Shown piece by piece: positions 54,516 to 63,019 of a DNA stretch of 64,000 nt (its first letter is position 1; each line of letters starts with the position of its first letter). The position numbers and the translations under genes are program-made. The notes beneath the pieces are model-generated. The model made no database searches. It saw nothing but the letters and a program-made list of their open reading frames with translations, and was not told the DNA's origin. Source of the DNA: Halobacteriovoraceae bacterium (lineage in GTDB: Bacteria > Bdellovibrionota > Bacteriovoracia > Bacteriovoracales > Bacteriovoracaceae); NCBI GenBank assembly GCA_020635135.1, contig JACKAJ010000015.1, forward strand, positions 62,001 through 126,000, written 5' to 3'.

Positions 54516-55728
54516 ACTTTACGAAAAAATCAAAGATCAATTTCCCATGTTAAAAACCCAAATGAATGGAAAAGATTTGGTCTATCTCGACACTGCTGCG
54601 ACGGCATTAAAACCCCAAACTGTTATTGATAAAGTTACTGAATACTACACATATAAAACTTGCAACGTTCATCGAAGTATTCACCAGCTCGCAGAAAACG
54701 TAACCTCTCAATACGAAGAAACTCGCGACTGTGTTAAAAAATTTATAAATGCTAAGAAAAGAGAAGAAATCATTTTCACCAAAGGGACGACTGAATCATT
54801 AAATCTACTGGCCCGTACTCTTGGTGATCAACTTTTAAAAGCTGGAGATGAAATACTTTTAAGCGAACTTGAACACCATTCAAACATTGTTCCTTGGCAA
54901 CTCTGTGCTGAAAGAACTGGCGCGACTATAAAAGTCATTCCCTTGAATGATCAGGGTGATCTTGATTTGGAAATTTATTCAAATCTTTTAAGCCCTAAAA
55001 CCAAGATTGTTTCAGTCAATGGTATCTCTAATACACTAGGAACAATCAATCCTCTAGAAGAGATGATCCCTGAGGCTCATAAAGTTGGTGCCTACTTTAT
55101 CGTTGATGCAGCTCAAATGGCTCCCCATGGCTCAATTGATGTCCAAAAACTTGATTGTGATTTTCTCGCATTTTCTGCCCATAAAACTTTCGGTCCTACA
55201 GGTGTTGGTGTGTTATACGGTAAAGAGAATCTTCTCAACGAACTTCCTCCATTTCAAGGTGGAGGTGATATGATTGATAGCGTAAGTTTTGAAAAAACAA
55301 CTTACAATAAACTACCTTACAAGTTCGAAGCTGGAACCCCTCACATTGCCGGTGTACTGGCCTTCAATGAAGCTTTGAAGTTTATAGAAAACACTGGAAG
55401 TCAAAACATTCAAAATTATGAAAACGAATTATTAATTTATGCCATCGAAAAATTGTCCAAAATAGATGGACTCAAAATTTATGGCAATCCAATAAAAAGA
55501 GCCTCTGTTCTCTCTTTTAATATTGAAAATGTCCACACTCATGACCTCGCAAGCCTCTTGAGTATGGAAGGAATTGCCATTAGAACAGGTCACCACTGTA
55601 CTCAACCCTTAATGAAAAGGCTCGGTGTCTTCTCAACGGCCCGAATTTCATTGAGTTGTTATAATAACTTTAAAGATATTGATAGGCTTTGTGATGGAAT
55701 TAATAAAGTTAAAGAAATTCTTCTTTGA
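54508..55728 (+). CDS. sufS: Cysteine desulfurase SufS
   Basis: 406 residues from ATG at 54508, inside the end of sufD (8-bp overlap). PLP Lys226 lies in LAFSAHKTFGPTGVG and the persulfide Cys364 in RTGHHCTQPLM; these numbers are the same as in E. coli SufS. LEHHSNIVPWQ and DAAQMAPHGSIDV are the other PLP contacts. It takes sulfur from cysteine for cluster building. No SufE or SufU acceptor follows in the operon, so it must be encoded elsewhere. Confidence 0.96.
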   Translation: MNKLYEKIKDQFPMLKTQMNGKDLVYLDTAATALKPQTVIDKVTEYYTYKTCNVHRSIHQLAENVTSQYEETRDCVKKFINAKKREEIIFTKGTTESLNLLARTLGDQLLKAGDEILLSELEHHSNIVPWQLCAERTGATIKVIPLNDQGDLDLEIYSNLLSPKTKIVSVNGISNTLGTINPLEEMIPEAHKVGAYFIVDAAQMAPHGSIDVQKLDCDFLAFSAHKTFGPTGVGVLYGKENLLNELPPFQGGGDMIDSVSFEKTTYNKLPYKFEAGTPHIAGVLAFNEALKFIENTGSQNIQNYENELLIYAIEKLSKIDGLKIYGNPIKRASVLSFNIENVHTHDLASLLSMEGIAIRTGHHCTQPLMKRLGVFSTARISLSCYNNFKDIDRLCDGINKVKEILL

Positions 55729-55741
55729 GAGGAAAAAGACT

Positions 55742-56308
55742 ATGACAGAAATCGATATAGCGGTGCAACCCACCCCCAATCCCAATGCTCTTAAGTTTAT
55801 TATCGATGGAACTTTTAAACGCGAGGGGAAATCGACATTTAACGAACCCAAGCAATGCCTTCACATCCCTATGGCCCAAGAGCTCTTTAGCCTAAGAGGT
55901 GTCGATCAAATTCACTTTTTTGAAAATGTTCTTACTGTAAGTAAGTTTACTTTTGAACCCTGGGAATCCTTAGAGCCAAAAATCATTGAAACCATAAAAA
56001 AACAATATCCCAAACACGACCCTGAATTTGTGGATCAAATCAATAAAACAGTTGATCGATCTAACCTTAGTCCTGAATTACAGCAAATTGAAGAAATTCT
56101 CGATCGCCGTATTCGACCTGGTCTACAAGGTGATGGTGGGGACTTGCACGTTCAAAGTTACGAAAACAATGTTCTCTTTATTCAATATCAAGGAGCCTGT
56201 GGAACTTGTCCTAGTGCGACTCTCGGAACGCTTGAGGCCATTCGGGCTATCTTACAAGACGAGTTTGATCCCGATATTGAAGTCTATATCGCCCCAGAAA
56301 TCTCTTAA
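55742..56308 (+). CDS. Nfu-type Fe-S carrier protein
   Basis: 188 residues from ATG at 55742 with GAGAGGA upstream; the open frame reaches into sufS, but that part is not Nfu-like. Two domains: Nfu_N (about 1-90, starting IAVQPTPNPNALKFI) and the NifU C-terminal domain (about 110-185) with RPGLQGDGGDLHV and the cluster-binding CxxC of GACGTCPSATLGT. It carries and delivers [4Fe-4S] clusters. Last gene of the suf operon, 13 bp behind sufS. The N-terminal domain makes it like mitochondrial NFU1 rather than E. coli NfuA. Confidence 0.93.
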   Translation: MTEIDIAVQPTPNPNALKFIIDGTFKREGKSTFNEPKQCLHIPMAQELFSLRGVDQIHFFENVLTVSKFTFEPWESLEPKIIETIKKQYPKHDPEFVDQINKTVDRSNLSPELQQIEEILDRRIRPGLQGDGGDLHVQSYENNVLFIQYQGACGTCPSATLGTLEAIRAILQDEFDPDIEVYIAPEIS

Positions 56309-56343
56309 TAATGTTGAAGATGGAGCATTTAGAAATAGTTTTT

Positions 56344-56640
56344 TCAGTAGACCTTTTCGAGATGAACAAAAGACTCACTTTTTATTTTATTCAGACGATC
56401 GTCTGTTAAATTTTCTGTTTTAGGTGAATCTTTAATCACGGCATTGATGAGATCGCGATGCTTTTTCTTATACTTTCTAAAGCAAAGTAACCTATCACTA
56501 AGCTTTTTGAAATCTTGGCATTCAGTAAAAGATTTTAAAAACTCTTCATTGAGAGATTGAACTGGATTGACTTCTTTTTCAATCTCTTGTCCCCAACAAA
56601 GTGGCAATATAAAAAAATATATAAAGAAGATTCTATACAA
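56344..56640 (-). CDS. Small secreted protein behind maf
   Basis: 98 residues with a signal-like N-terminus (YRIFFIYFFILPLCWG). The mature part is helical and highly charged, with two Cys (FTECQDF, RLLCFRKY). The start appears to be TTG at 56638-56640, with GGAG 8 nt upstream, inside the maf stop region (8-bp overlap), so it is translated with maf. I do not recognise it. Confidence 0.62.
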   Translation of the reverse strand: MYRIFFIYFFILPLCWGQEIEKEVNPVQSLNEEFLKSFTECQDFKKLSDRLLCFRKYKKKHRDLINAVIKDSPKTENLTDDRLNKIKSESFVHLEKVY

Positions 56641-57250
56641 AAGAAGATCTCCAATTTACTCCCAGTTTATTTTTAAAGTAAATTAACAGTAAATTTATCG
56701 GAAGGCCAACGACATTCGAATAACTTCCTTCTATTTTATCAATAAAACACAAAGCTTGCCCTTGAATCCCATAGGCTCCAGCTTTATCGAGAGGCTCACC
56801 CGTCGCAACATAATTATCAAGAGTTTCGCCGTCGATTCCATCAAAATCAACGGCAGTTGTAACCGTCTTTTCCCAATCGATCTTGCCGTTAACATTAATA
56901 ACCACACTTGTATGAACGAGATGTCTCTTGCCAGAGAGTTTATCGAGCATTTTTTTTGCATCGAGAGAATTTTTAGGTTTGTTTAGTATTTCGCCATCGA
57001 TCTCCACGACAGTGTCTGCAGTAATAAGAAAGTAATTTTTATCTTTAATTTGCGCTGAAATATCTACTGACTTGATATGGGCGAGTTTTAAGGAATAATC
57101 CTTAGGATCTTCTCCATTAGGTTCTGGTTCATTTTTTGATGACGTCAGTTTTTTAAAAGGAATATTTAAAAACTGAATAAATTCTTCTCGCCTTGGGCTA
57201 GCGCTTCCTAAGACTAGAGAGTATTTTTCGATTACTTTCTCTGAGCTCAT
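56633..57250 (-). CDS. maf: Maf family nucleotide pyrophosphatase (dTTP/UTP type)
   Basis: 205 residues from ATG at 57248-57250 (GGGGAAG upstream; a TTG precedes it directly). Motifs: VLGSASPRREEF at the N-terminus, FLITADTVVEIDG with the catalytic Asp, ILNKPKNS, EPLDKAGAYGIQGQA and GSYSNVVGLP. This pattern fits the YhdE-like Maf group, which hydrolyses dTTP, UTP and modified nucleotides to monophosphates. Its first 53 bp overlap the end of the FecR-like gene upstream, an unusually long overlap; the LGSASPRR motif begins at residue 13, so the maf start cannot move far. Confidence 0.92.
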   Translation of the reverse strand: MSSEKVIEKYSLVLGSASPRREEFIQFLNIPFKKLTSSKNEPEPNGEDPKDYSLKLAHIKSVDISAQIKDKNYFLITADTVVEIDGEILNKPKNSLDAKKMLDKLSGKRHLVHTSVVINVNGKIDWEKTVTTAVDFDGIDGETLDNYVATGEPLDKAGAYGIQGQALCFIDKIEGSYSNVVGLPINLLLIYFKNKLGVNWRSSFV

Positions 57251-58406
57251 CAATTTTCTTCCCCATTAACCATTTTCTTTTTTGAGAGCTGGAAATCTGC
57301 CAAACCTCCACAAAAGAAATACTTTCAAACTGCTCAATATATTTCTTATATTCTTTATTAAAATGAATAAAGAAATTATTATATTGAGAGATACTGAATT
57401 CTTTCGACTTATTCAAGCTTTGTTGAATAAAACTCGATATATTAAGTGGCTTTTTTTGATAATTAAGAACAATTTTTTCTTTTAATTCATCAATATTTTT
57501 TTCAGCAATCAAAGCTTTTACACTAATATTGTGCAATTGGAGATTCTTTTCTCTTGAATAAATCATTGATGGAAAGTTTTTGAGATAAAGAGAATGCTCA
57601 ATGGCATCAATGCGTTTTTTTATAACTTCGAATTTTTTATTTTGATCAACCAAACGATACCAATGCCCTGTTTTAAGCGAAACATCTTGAAAATTATTGT
57701 GAGTGAGTTGAACTTTAACCTTTTCTGAAATTTTTTGGTAACCACCCCAATCATTTCTCAAACTTACGACTAAATCTTTCCCAGGCTCAAAAAATAGCTC
57801 CACAGGAGCATTAATGGCATTGATGATGGCTGTTGGTGCAATTATCAAAAGGTGATGCTTCTTTTTATTGAGATACTCGTCATTCTGATTAAAGAGATTT
57901 AACAACTTAGTATTGCGAAATTCAAAGTAATCCTTTCCTTTGAAATCGATATTCACTATACCCTTTTTTTCATTGAGCTCGTACAAATCCCAGTAAGGAT
58001 TCGCCATCGTATCCTGTAAGGGAAAAATTTCTTTTGTCGAATCTTGTTCATTGATTTCTTGAAAAGGAAGTCGTGGTAAAGCTAAAAGATTTCCTTGAAA
58101 GTATTCAACCACAGTCAAACTTTCCTCCGGAGTCAGTGCCAACTCAGAAATCTTGATATGGGTGTCGGGCCCCATTCGAAACATCGCCCCATTATAAAGA
58201 TAAAACCAAAGAGAAGAGTCACTTCCTGTTTCTATAAGCTGGTCAGTATAAAGAGGTCTTCCATAACTTAATGCTCTTTTCACCTTGTTTGAATTCTGGG
58301 TGCAATCAAAGAGACAATCAATGACCTCTCCTTGCCCCTCTTTCGCGCACCACCCTTGTGTCGCTATAATGAAACTAAAAATGAGGAAATAGAAAAGTTT
58401 TTTCAT
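57198..58406 (-). CDS. Secreted FecR-like domain protein
   Basis: 402 residues with a signal peptide (MKKLFYFLIFSFIIATQGWC). About residues 28-125 look FecR-like: YGRPLYTDQLIETGSDSSLW, then GAMFRMGPDTHIKISEL and LTVVEYFQGNLLAL. A second beta region (about 180-260) and a long helical, Lys-rich C-terminal part follow (FINEKNIDELKEK type helices, about 290-402). It is the third FecR-like gene in the window; no cyclase or barrel gene is adjacent. It is co-transcribed with maf (53-bp overlap) and is only 33 bp from the divergent lipoprotein gene at 58440. Confidence 0.72.
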   Translation of the reverse strand: MKKLFYFLIFSFIIATQGWCAKEGQGEVIDCLFDCTQNSNKVKRALSYGRPLYTDQLIETGSDSSLWFYLYNGAMFRMGPDTHIKISELALTPEESLTVVEYFQGNLLALPRLPFQEINEQDSTKEIFPLQDTMANPYWDLYELNEKKGIVNIDFKGKDYFEFRNTKLLNLFNQNDEYLNKKKHHLLIIAPTAIINAINAPVELFFEPGKDLVVSLRNDWGGYQKISEKVKVQLTHNNFQDVSLKTGHWYRLVDQNKKFEVIKKRIDAIEHSLYLKNFPSMIYSREKNLQLHNISVKALIAEKNIDELKEKIVLNYQKKPLNISSFIQQSLNKSKEFSISQYNNFFIHFNKEYKKYIEQFESISFVEVWQISSSQKRKWLMGKKIDELRESNRKILSSLRKR

Positions 58407-58439
58407 CAGTTAATTAAATTTTAAAAAAGAACCGCCGAA

Positions 58440-59150
58440 ATGGCCAATACAATGAAAAAGTTTGCTTTAATTATTACTTTAGTTTTTCTATCAAGCTGTG
58501 ATTTTGGAACCAGCAATCGCACTTCCGGAAGTGTTTATAACACTAAAAAGGTAGACTCACTAGACGACAAAGACTTTATCGATCCTCTCGTCCCAACGGG
58601 TTCAACGCTAACAACTTGTTCAGAAGCTCCATTTAAAAATTATTCTCACGGTCATTTGATTGGAGGATTGAAAATCTGCCGTAAAAACAATGATCCCAAA
58701 ACTTTCCAATTTATCTTTCAAAAAGAAGATTCTCAAGGTGGGATCGTCTGTTTTTTCCCAAGCCACCGGAACTCTGGCGGAAACTTTGAATATATTGGGC
58801 AACCTCAGTGTGTTAACCAGCAGGCCAATACTCCGATTTTAGTTTCTTTCAGTATTGACCGCCCACCTGTAGTTCTCGCAGATGGTACTCAGAAAGTATT
58901 TAGTAACCTTACCTTCAACTCTATCCTAATAGTGAAAATGTTCCAGCCACCCAACACACAGCCAGATCCCGTCACAGGAGCTTACTACAATAGCCTCAAT
59001 TCATTTATTTGCTGTATGCATTCTCAATACAATTATGTAAATAATTCTGGCGATCCCTATGCCCACTGCACATCTGATCTCGAGGCCCTCAATTGTCAAA
59101 ATTTCTTTTCAAGCTTTAATGGTTACTACATTCGAGACATTAACTTTTAG
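58440..59150 (+). CDS. Lipoprotein of unknown function
   Basis: 236 residues. Lipoprotein signal with acylated Cys20 (LIITLVFLSSC). The mature protein has several Cys (TTCSEAPF, LKICRKN, GIVCFFPS, PQCVNQ, FICCMHSQ, AHCTSD, LNCQNF), probably in disulfides, and beta-like strands. No family recognised. No clear ribosome site; an ATG four codons in is an alternative. The gene ends one base before the convergent gene at 59152, with no room for a terminator. Confidence 0.7.
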   Translation: MANTMKKFALIITLVFLSSCDFGTSNRTSGSVYNTKKVDSLDDKDFIDPLVPTGSTLTTCSEAPFKNYSHGHLIGGLKICRKNNDPKTFQFIFQKEDSQGGIVCFFPSHRNSGGNFEYIGQPQCVNQQANTPILVSFSIDRPPVVLADGTQKVFSNLTFNSILIVKMFQPPNTQPDPVTGAYYNSLNSFICCMHSQYNYVNNSGDPYAHCTSDLEALNCQNFFSSFNGYYIRDINF

Positions 59151-59151
59151 A

Positions 59152-60036
59152 TTAATTGAGTGATTTTTTGGTAGTACAACTTCCGCGCTGATAGTGCTCA
59201 TACGTTTTATGATCACCAGAGGGAAAAGAAATGATAGGAACTAAAACTTCGTCATCTTTAATCCCGGTATCTTTAGAGTCAACTTTGAGACAAATAACAA
59301 AATAGAAAAAGCTCTCCGCATTTTGTGAAAAGGCCTTAATACTCACATTGATGCAGCGATTTTCAGTATCTCGATGTTCGAAAACTTCATCAGGATCGGA
59401 GAGAGTTGGTTCTAAAAACTTTTCATAGAGTGCAAATTTCTCTACGTTAATATCTCTTTCACTTCTCATCGAAACCATTTCTGCAACAAATTCTGAACGC
59501 ATTTGCTCAATCTGTTCTATGACGGTTCTGGGAAGAACTAATTCTTCTTTTTTAATATCTTCTTCCTTCGGATCGTAGTCACTGTCAGAGAGGTTTTTCC
59601 CTACTCGATAATACTGAATGAGTTCTTGATTTTTTGTAAGACAGTGATGAAAAACAAATGAAGGTTTATCTCCAAAATATTTCGTTATCACAATGGTCAT
59701 ACGATTCTCATTATCTTGACGAAATAAATAGTAATATTGACTTCCCAATTGATCTTTATCGCTCCAGACCTCTGCTGGATCTATCAAGCAAGCTTCTACT
59801 AACTTTGAAACTTCATCGTCATTGAGATCGATTTCATTTTCATCAATGAGTAAACTCTCACGCATCTTTTTTTCTTGTTTTTCAAAATGTTTAATTTCTT
59901 TTTGGTAGAAATCAACAATGCATTGTTCAGAACAAAACGGAACCGGTCTTTGATCATCAATGATATAGCTATCTTCAGCTTTCTCAATTTTTGATCGGCA
60001 GGATTGGCAAAAATAACTGTATCGTGGGTTTGTCAT
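59152..60036 (-). CDS. Zinc-ribbon protein with a duplicated PBECR-like region, unknown function
   Basis: 294 residues, cytoplasmic. Residues 9-40 hold a probable Zn ribbon (YFCQSCRS ... PFCSEQC, a C-x2-C and C-x3-C pair). Two similar parts follow: about 82-150 (LIDPAEVWSDKD ... IVITKYFGDKPSFVF ... QYYRVGK) and about 214-285 (LSDPDEVFEHRD ... CINVSIKAF ... ESFFYFVI ... EHYQRGS). Both share L-x-DP-x-EV, a strand pair and Tyr-Tyr-Arg or Tyr-Gln-Arg. This layout recalls the barnase/EndoU/ColicinE5-RelE-like nuclease group (PBECR), but the match is by eye and weak. It is convergent to 58440 and divergent from 60153. Confidence 0.62.
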   Translation of the reverse strand: MTNPRYSYFCQSCRSKIEKAEDSYIIDDQRPVPFCSEQCIVDFYQKEIKHFEKQEKKMRESLLIDENEIDLNDDEVSKLVEACLIDPAEVWSDKDQLGSQYYYLFRQDNENRMTIVITKYFGDKPSFVFHHCLTKNQELIQYYRVGKNLSDSDYDPKEEDIKKEELVLPRTVIEQIEQMRSEFVAEMVSMRSERDINVEKFALYEKFLEPTLSDPDEVFEHRDTENRCINVSIKAFSQNAESFFYFVICLKVDSKDTGIKDDEVLVPIISFPSGDHKTYEHYQRGSCTTKKSLN

Positions 60037-60094
60037 ATATTAGAGATTATCGCACACTCATTTGCTTCAAAGCTTTTAGAAAAAAATACCGGAT

Positions 60095-60123
60095 TTCCTT
60101 GCACTTTAATCAAGATTTATAAT
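60095..60123 (+). promoter_or_regulatory. Possible promoter of the 60.1-63.6 kb operon
   Basis: A perfect -10 box TATAAT (60118-60123) has a poor -35 (TTCCTT) at 17 bp; TTGCAC at 60099 is closer to consensus but only 13 bp away. A GGTC-GAAA-GACC hairpin (60131-60142) with a GNRA-type loop follows, between two Shine-Dalgarno-like stretches. Confidence 0.4.
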
Positions 60124-60152
60124 GGAGGAAGGTCGAAAGACCAGGAGAAATA

Positions 60153-60461
60153 ATGGACAAACACACTCAGCCTAATCCGAGTCCAATTCAACAATACATA
60201 GAAATAGCTGCAACTGGTTTTTATCCCTTATTTTTTAGCGAATGGGTTAGAAATCATCGTCTAGAAGATCTTAAGCTCAATAAAAAGGCTCATGTTCAGC
60301 ATTTGCGCAAATACTTTAAACTTTTGGAAGAACATAAAAATATTGAAAGAAAAAAAATAGCCATCAGTGCGATGGATGAATCTGAGCGCAATCGCTTTGT
60401 CGCTCTTTTTATGAATCTTGTTGAAAATGAAATACTTAAAGAAAAAATTCTTTTTCATTAG
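60153..60461 (+). CDS. Small cytoplasmic protein of unknown function
   Basis: 102 residues, no signal peptide. Mostly helical and basic (LKLNKKAHVQHLRKYFKLLE, NIERKKIAISAMDESERNRF). GGAG lies 7 nt before the ATG. I do not recognise it. It overlaps the next gene by 35 bp in another frame. The preceding 30 bp contain the GNRA hairpin described under the promoter, so its translation may be controlled by leader structure. Confidence 0.62.
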   Translation: MDKHTQPNPSPIQQYIEIAATGFYPLFFSEWVRNHRLEDLKLNKKAHVQHLRKYFKLLEEHKNIERKKIAISAMDESERNRFVALFMNLVENEILKEKILFH

Positions 60462-60723
60462 TACGCTCTCGTTGATGGCCATCCAGTGCTTTGCCGAGTA
60501 CCGTGCTTACCAGTATCAAGTAGTAGATCCCTACCATCCCAGTTCTATTCCTATGATCCTCACTTCTAGCCTCAATCCCGTAGCCTTTAGAAGCTATCAT
60601 GGTCAAAGTCTTGATACCACCCTACTTCGAACTTGGATGTGCTACGGTCATACTTCTCGCCAAAAAATTTGTCCCTATCCGATAGCTGCTCTCCCAGAAG
60701 TTCAACCCGGAGAGACTCCATGA
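60427..60723 (+). CDS. Small secreted protein of unknown function
   Basis: 98 residues from ATG at 60427. Signal peptide MKYLKKKFFFISTLSLMAIQ followed by CFA, cleavage before EYR. The mature 75 residues contain YRAYQYQVVDPYHPSS and a later Cys pair (WMCYGHTSRQKIC). It overlaps its upstream neighbour by 35 bp and the coiled-coil gene downstream by ATGA. Family unknown. Confidence 0.65.
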   Translation: MKYLKKKFFFISTLSLMAIQCFAEYRAYQYQVVDPYHPSSIPMILTSSLNPVAFRSYHGQSLDTTLLRTWMCYGHTSRQKICPYPIAALPEVQPGETP

Positions 60724-61877
60724 GTGTCATTCGCGACCAAGCCCGTCTCAATAATGCTGAAATTCGCACTCTCCAAAAGAGACATAAGAATCGTGTTGAA
60801 CAAATTAAGAAGCTTCATGAACGAGAAATCGAGTCCTTAAAAGACGACCATCAAGCGCGAGTCGAAACACTCCACTCAAAAAATAAAGCGGCTGTTATGG
60901 ATGAAGAACTCCGCAAAGAAAAAGCTCTTGTACAAATTGATAAGCAAATACAGGACACCAAAAACCAAATAGATAAAGAAAAAACATTTCTCCAGGAATC
61001 TCATAATCAGCGGATTGCTGATATGAATGATGAATTTCAGAGCAAATATCAACAAGACCGAGAATTATTTCAGCAGAAGTATGATCTCTACAATCATAAG
61101 CACAAACTCGATCTCGAAAATATTAGAGAGAAAACTGATAGCGAGACTCGTGAAATTCAAAACCTATCTCAAGAGAAGGTTGAACAATTAAAAAAACAAA
61201 CAGATGCTCGCTTTCAAGAGCTCAATACGAACTACGATCAGCAGTCTAAAAAACTATCGAAGACCCAGCTAAAAGAATTAAAAAAATTAAAAAATGAAAA
61301 CTTAAAAGTTAAGAAAAAAACCATAGACGACCATTATAAAAATATCTCTCAACTCAACGCCATTGAAAAACAAAAATTTGAACGAACAAAAGCTTTTCAC
61401 GACAAACAGCTCATGAACCAACAATTAGATTTTGAGAAAAATTTTCGTTCAAAAAGTAATATGGGCCAAGAAAGACTCAATATGCTCAATAGCCAAGTCG
61501 CCTTTCAGAAAAATTTGCTTAAGAAAGATCTCTCCCAGTATCAAATCCACACTTATAATAAGGCCAATGACCCCTTCTATCGGATTGAAAAGATCCTCCC
61601 TAAGATCTCTGATTTAGAAGATCGCTATGAAATTAGCCTCGATGTCCCACATCATGAGAAAGATACCTATAATCTATCTGGAAACAAGCGAACACTACGC
61701 CTCACCTTTAACCGCAATTACGATGATGAGTTTGTCGACCAGGATGGCTCTGTTGTCAAAAGCAAACGCTATGAATCCCACACCAAAACTATTCCTGTCA
61801 ACGATATCATTGATCGCACCCGCATCCTACGCAGTTACTCTGATGGCAAACTTAAATTTACCGTCATGAAGGCCTAG
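60720..61877 (+). CDS. Coiled-coil protein with C-terminal alpha-crystallin (HSP20)-like domain
   Basis: 385 residues from ATG at 60720 (GGAG upstream, ATGA overlap with the gene before); the open frame extends 29 codons upstream without coding character. About 1-275 are a nearly unbroken coiled coil rich in Lys, Glu and Gln. About 280-385 resemble a small heat-shock protein core: YEISLDVPHHEKDTYNL (as YxVxxDxPG), then KRTLRLTFNRNY, YESHTKTIPVND and YSDGKLKFTVMK (as DGxLxIxxPK). There is no IxI tail. The product may be a filament-forming or holdase-like cytoplasmic protein. Fusion of this length with an HSP20-like tail is unusual. Confidence 0.72.
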   Translation: MSVIRDQARLNNAEIRTLQKRHKNRVEQIKKLHEREIESLKDDHQARVETLHSKNKAAVMDEELRKEKALVQIDKQIQDTKNQIDKEKTFLQESHNQRIADMNDEFQSKYQQDRELFQQKYDLYNHKHKLDLENIREKTDSETREIQNLSQEKVEQLKKQTDARFQELNTNYDQQSKKLSKTQLKELKKLKNENLKVKKKTIDDHYKNISQLNAIEKQKFERTKAFHDKQLMNQQLDFEKNFRSKSNMGQERLNMLNSQVAFQKNLLKKDLSQYQIHTYNKANDPFYRIEKILPKISDLEDRYEISLDVPHHEKDTYNLSGNKRTLRLTFNRNYDDEFVDQDGSVVKSKRYESHTKTIPVNDIIDRTRILRSYSDGKLKFTVMKA

Positions 61878-61925
61878 GGCATATCCTAGTTCTCGACGTT
61901 TATTCGAACACAAGTTAGTATATTA

Positions 61926-63014
61926 ATGATGAAGTTCTTCAAACGTCCCATTATATCCAGTTTTCTTGCCCTCAAAACCCAAGACTCTATCGCTATTCGT
62001 GCCACAATGAGCATGTCTCAAAAAGTTTACGCTCAAATCGGAAGTGATCTTCTCAATGAAAAGGCGACATCCCCTTGGGATAACTTAGAGTTTTTCCAAA
62101 GAAGTGATTTTCGACTCAAAATTGTAGGATTGTCTCCAAAATCAAAAATACTCTTGGTTAGAGAAATAAATACTGACGAATATGCCATGGTTCAACTAAA
62201 AATCCCGTCCCAGGTCAAAGATCAAGAAATCACCAGCATCCAAATTTATGAAATTAAATATAAAAAAGGCTTTGAATTGTTAATGGGATCTTTCATTCCC
62301 CTTAAACTCAATACTCCAAAAAAAGTTTTGATCACTGATTTTGATAAAACTCTCGTTGATACTAAATACTCCACGATGCGAGAGGTTTACGATTCTTTGA
62401 GTAAGCCCATTAATTATTTCCCCACAGTTCAGGGGAGTGTGGATCTCGTTAAAAGATTTTTAAAAGAAGGCTATGGACCTTTTGTTTTATCAGCTTCTCC
62501 CCATTTTTATGAAAAATCGTTGCGCGACTGGCTCTATCAAAATGAAATCTTCACGAGCAATATCTTCTTGAAAGACTACCGCAAAATTTTTACATTGAGT
62601 TTATCAGAACTCACCACCAAAGACCTGAAGGCCCAAGGTTTTTATAAGCTCAACGAGTTGGTCCAGATTCTCATCATGACGGGGATTCCCGATAACTTGG
62701 TTTTGATTGGCGATGGCTTTGAATCTGACCCCATGATCTACCTGATCATCCGATCCATCATCATTGAGCAACACGATCCTTGGGTGGTTTGGAAAAAAGT
62801 CAGGGCCCTGCATTCATTTAAACTCACGCGCCGCCAGCAATCGAAATTTCTCACCAACCTCCACAATCTCGCTTCTTTGAAGCGCCCACCCCAGATTTCT
62901 TTGCAAATCTACATTCGTTGCCGCGAAACTGACTTGGACAGCATTAGAAATCGCCCTCTTCATATTGACTTTCTCGATAATCAGAGGAAATTTATAGACT
63001 ATTACAAGGCATAA
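61926..63014 (+). CDS. APP1-like (DUF2183) HAD-type phosphatase domain protein
   Basis: 362 residues. About 1-125 are an unassigned N-terminal part. About 130-290 are HAD-like: VLITDFDKTLVDTKYST (nucleophile Asp and second Asp), VLSASPHFYEKSLRDWL (motif II Ser), a Lys-containing helix, and NLVLIGDGFESDPMIY (metal Asp). This order and the S-A-S-P and G-D-G-x2-x-D-P marks fit the APP1 phosphatidate phosphatase catalytic domain. It may dephosphorylate a phospholipid at the membrane face. Two start ATGs are adjacent. It is 48 bp after the coiled-coil gene and 5 bp before the membrane protein gene. Confidence 0.8.
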   Translation: MMKFFKRPIISSFLALKTQDSIAIRATMSMSQKVYAQIGSDLLNEKATSPWDNLEFFQRSDFRLKIVGLSPKSKILLVREINTDEYAMVQLKIPSQVKDQEITSIQIYEIKYKKGFELLMGSFIPLKLNTPKKVLITDFDKTLVDTKYSTMREVYDSLSKPINYFPTVQGSVDLVKRFLKEGYGPFVLSASPHFYEKSLRDWLYQNEIFTSNIFLKDYRKIFTLSLSELTTKDLKAQGFYKLNELVQILIMTGIPDNLVLIGDGFESDPMIYLIIRSIIIEQHDPWVVWKKVRALHSFKLTRRQQSKFLTNLHNLASLKRPPQISLQIYIRCRETDLDSIRNRPLHIDFLDNQRKFIDYYKA

Positions 63015-63019
63015 GCAAT

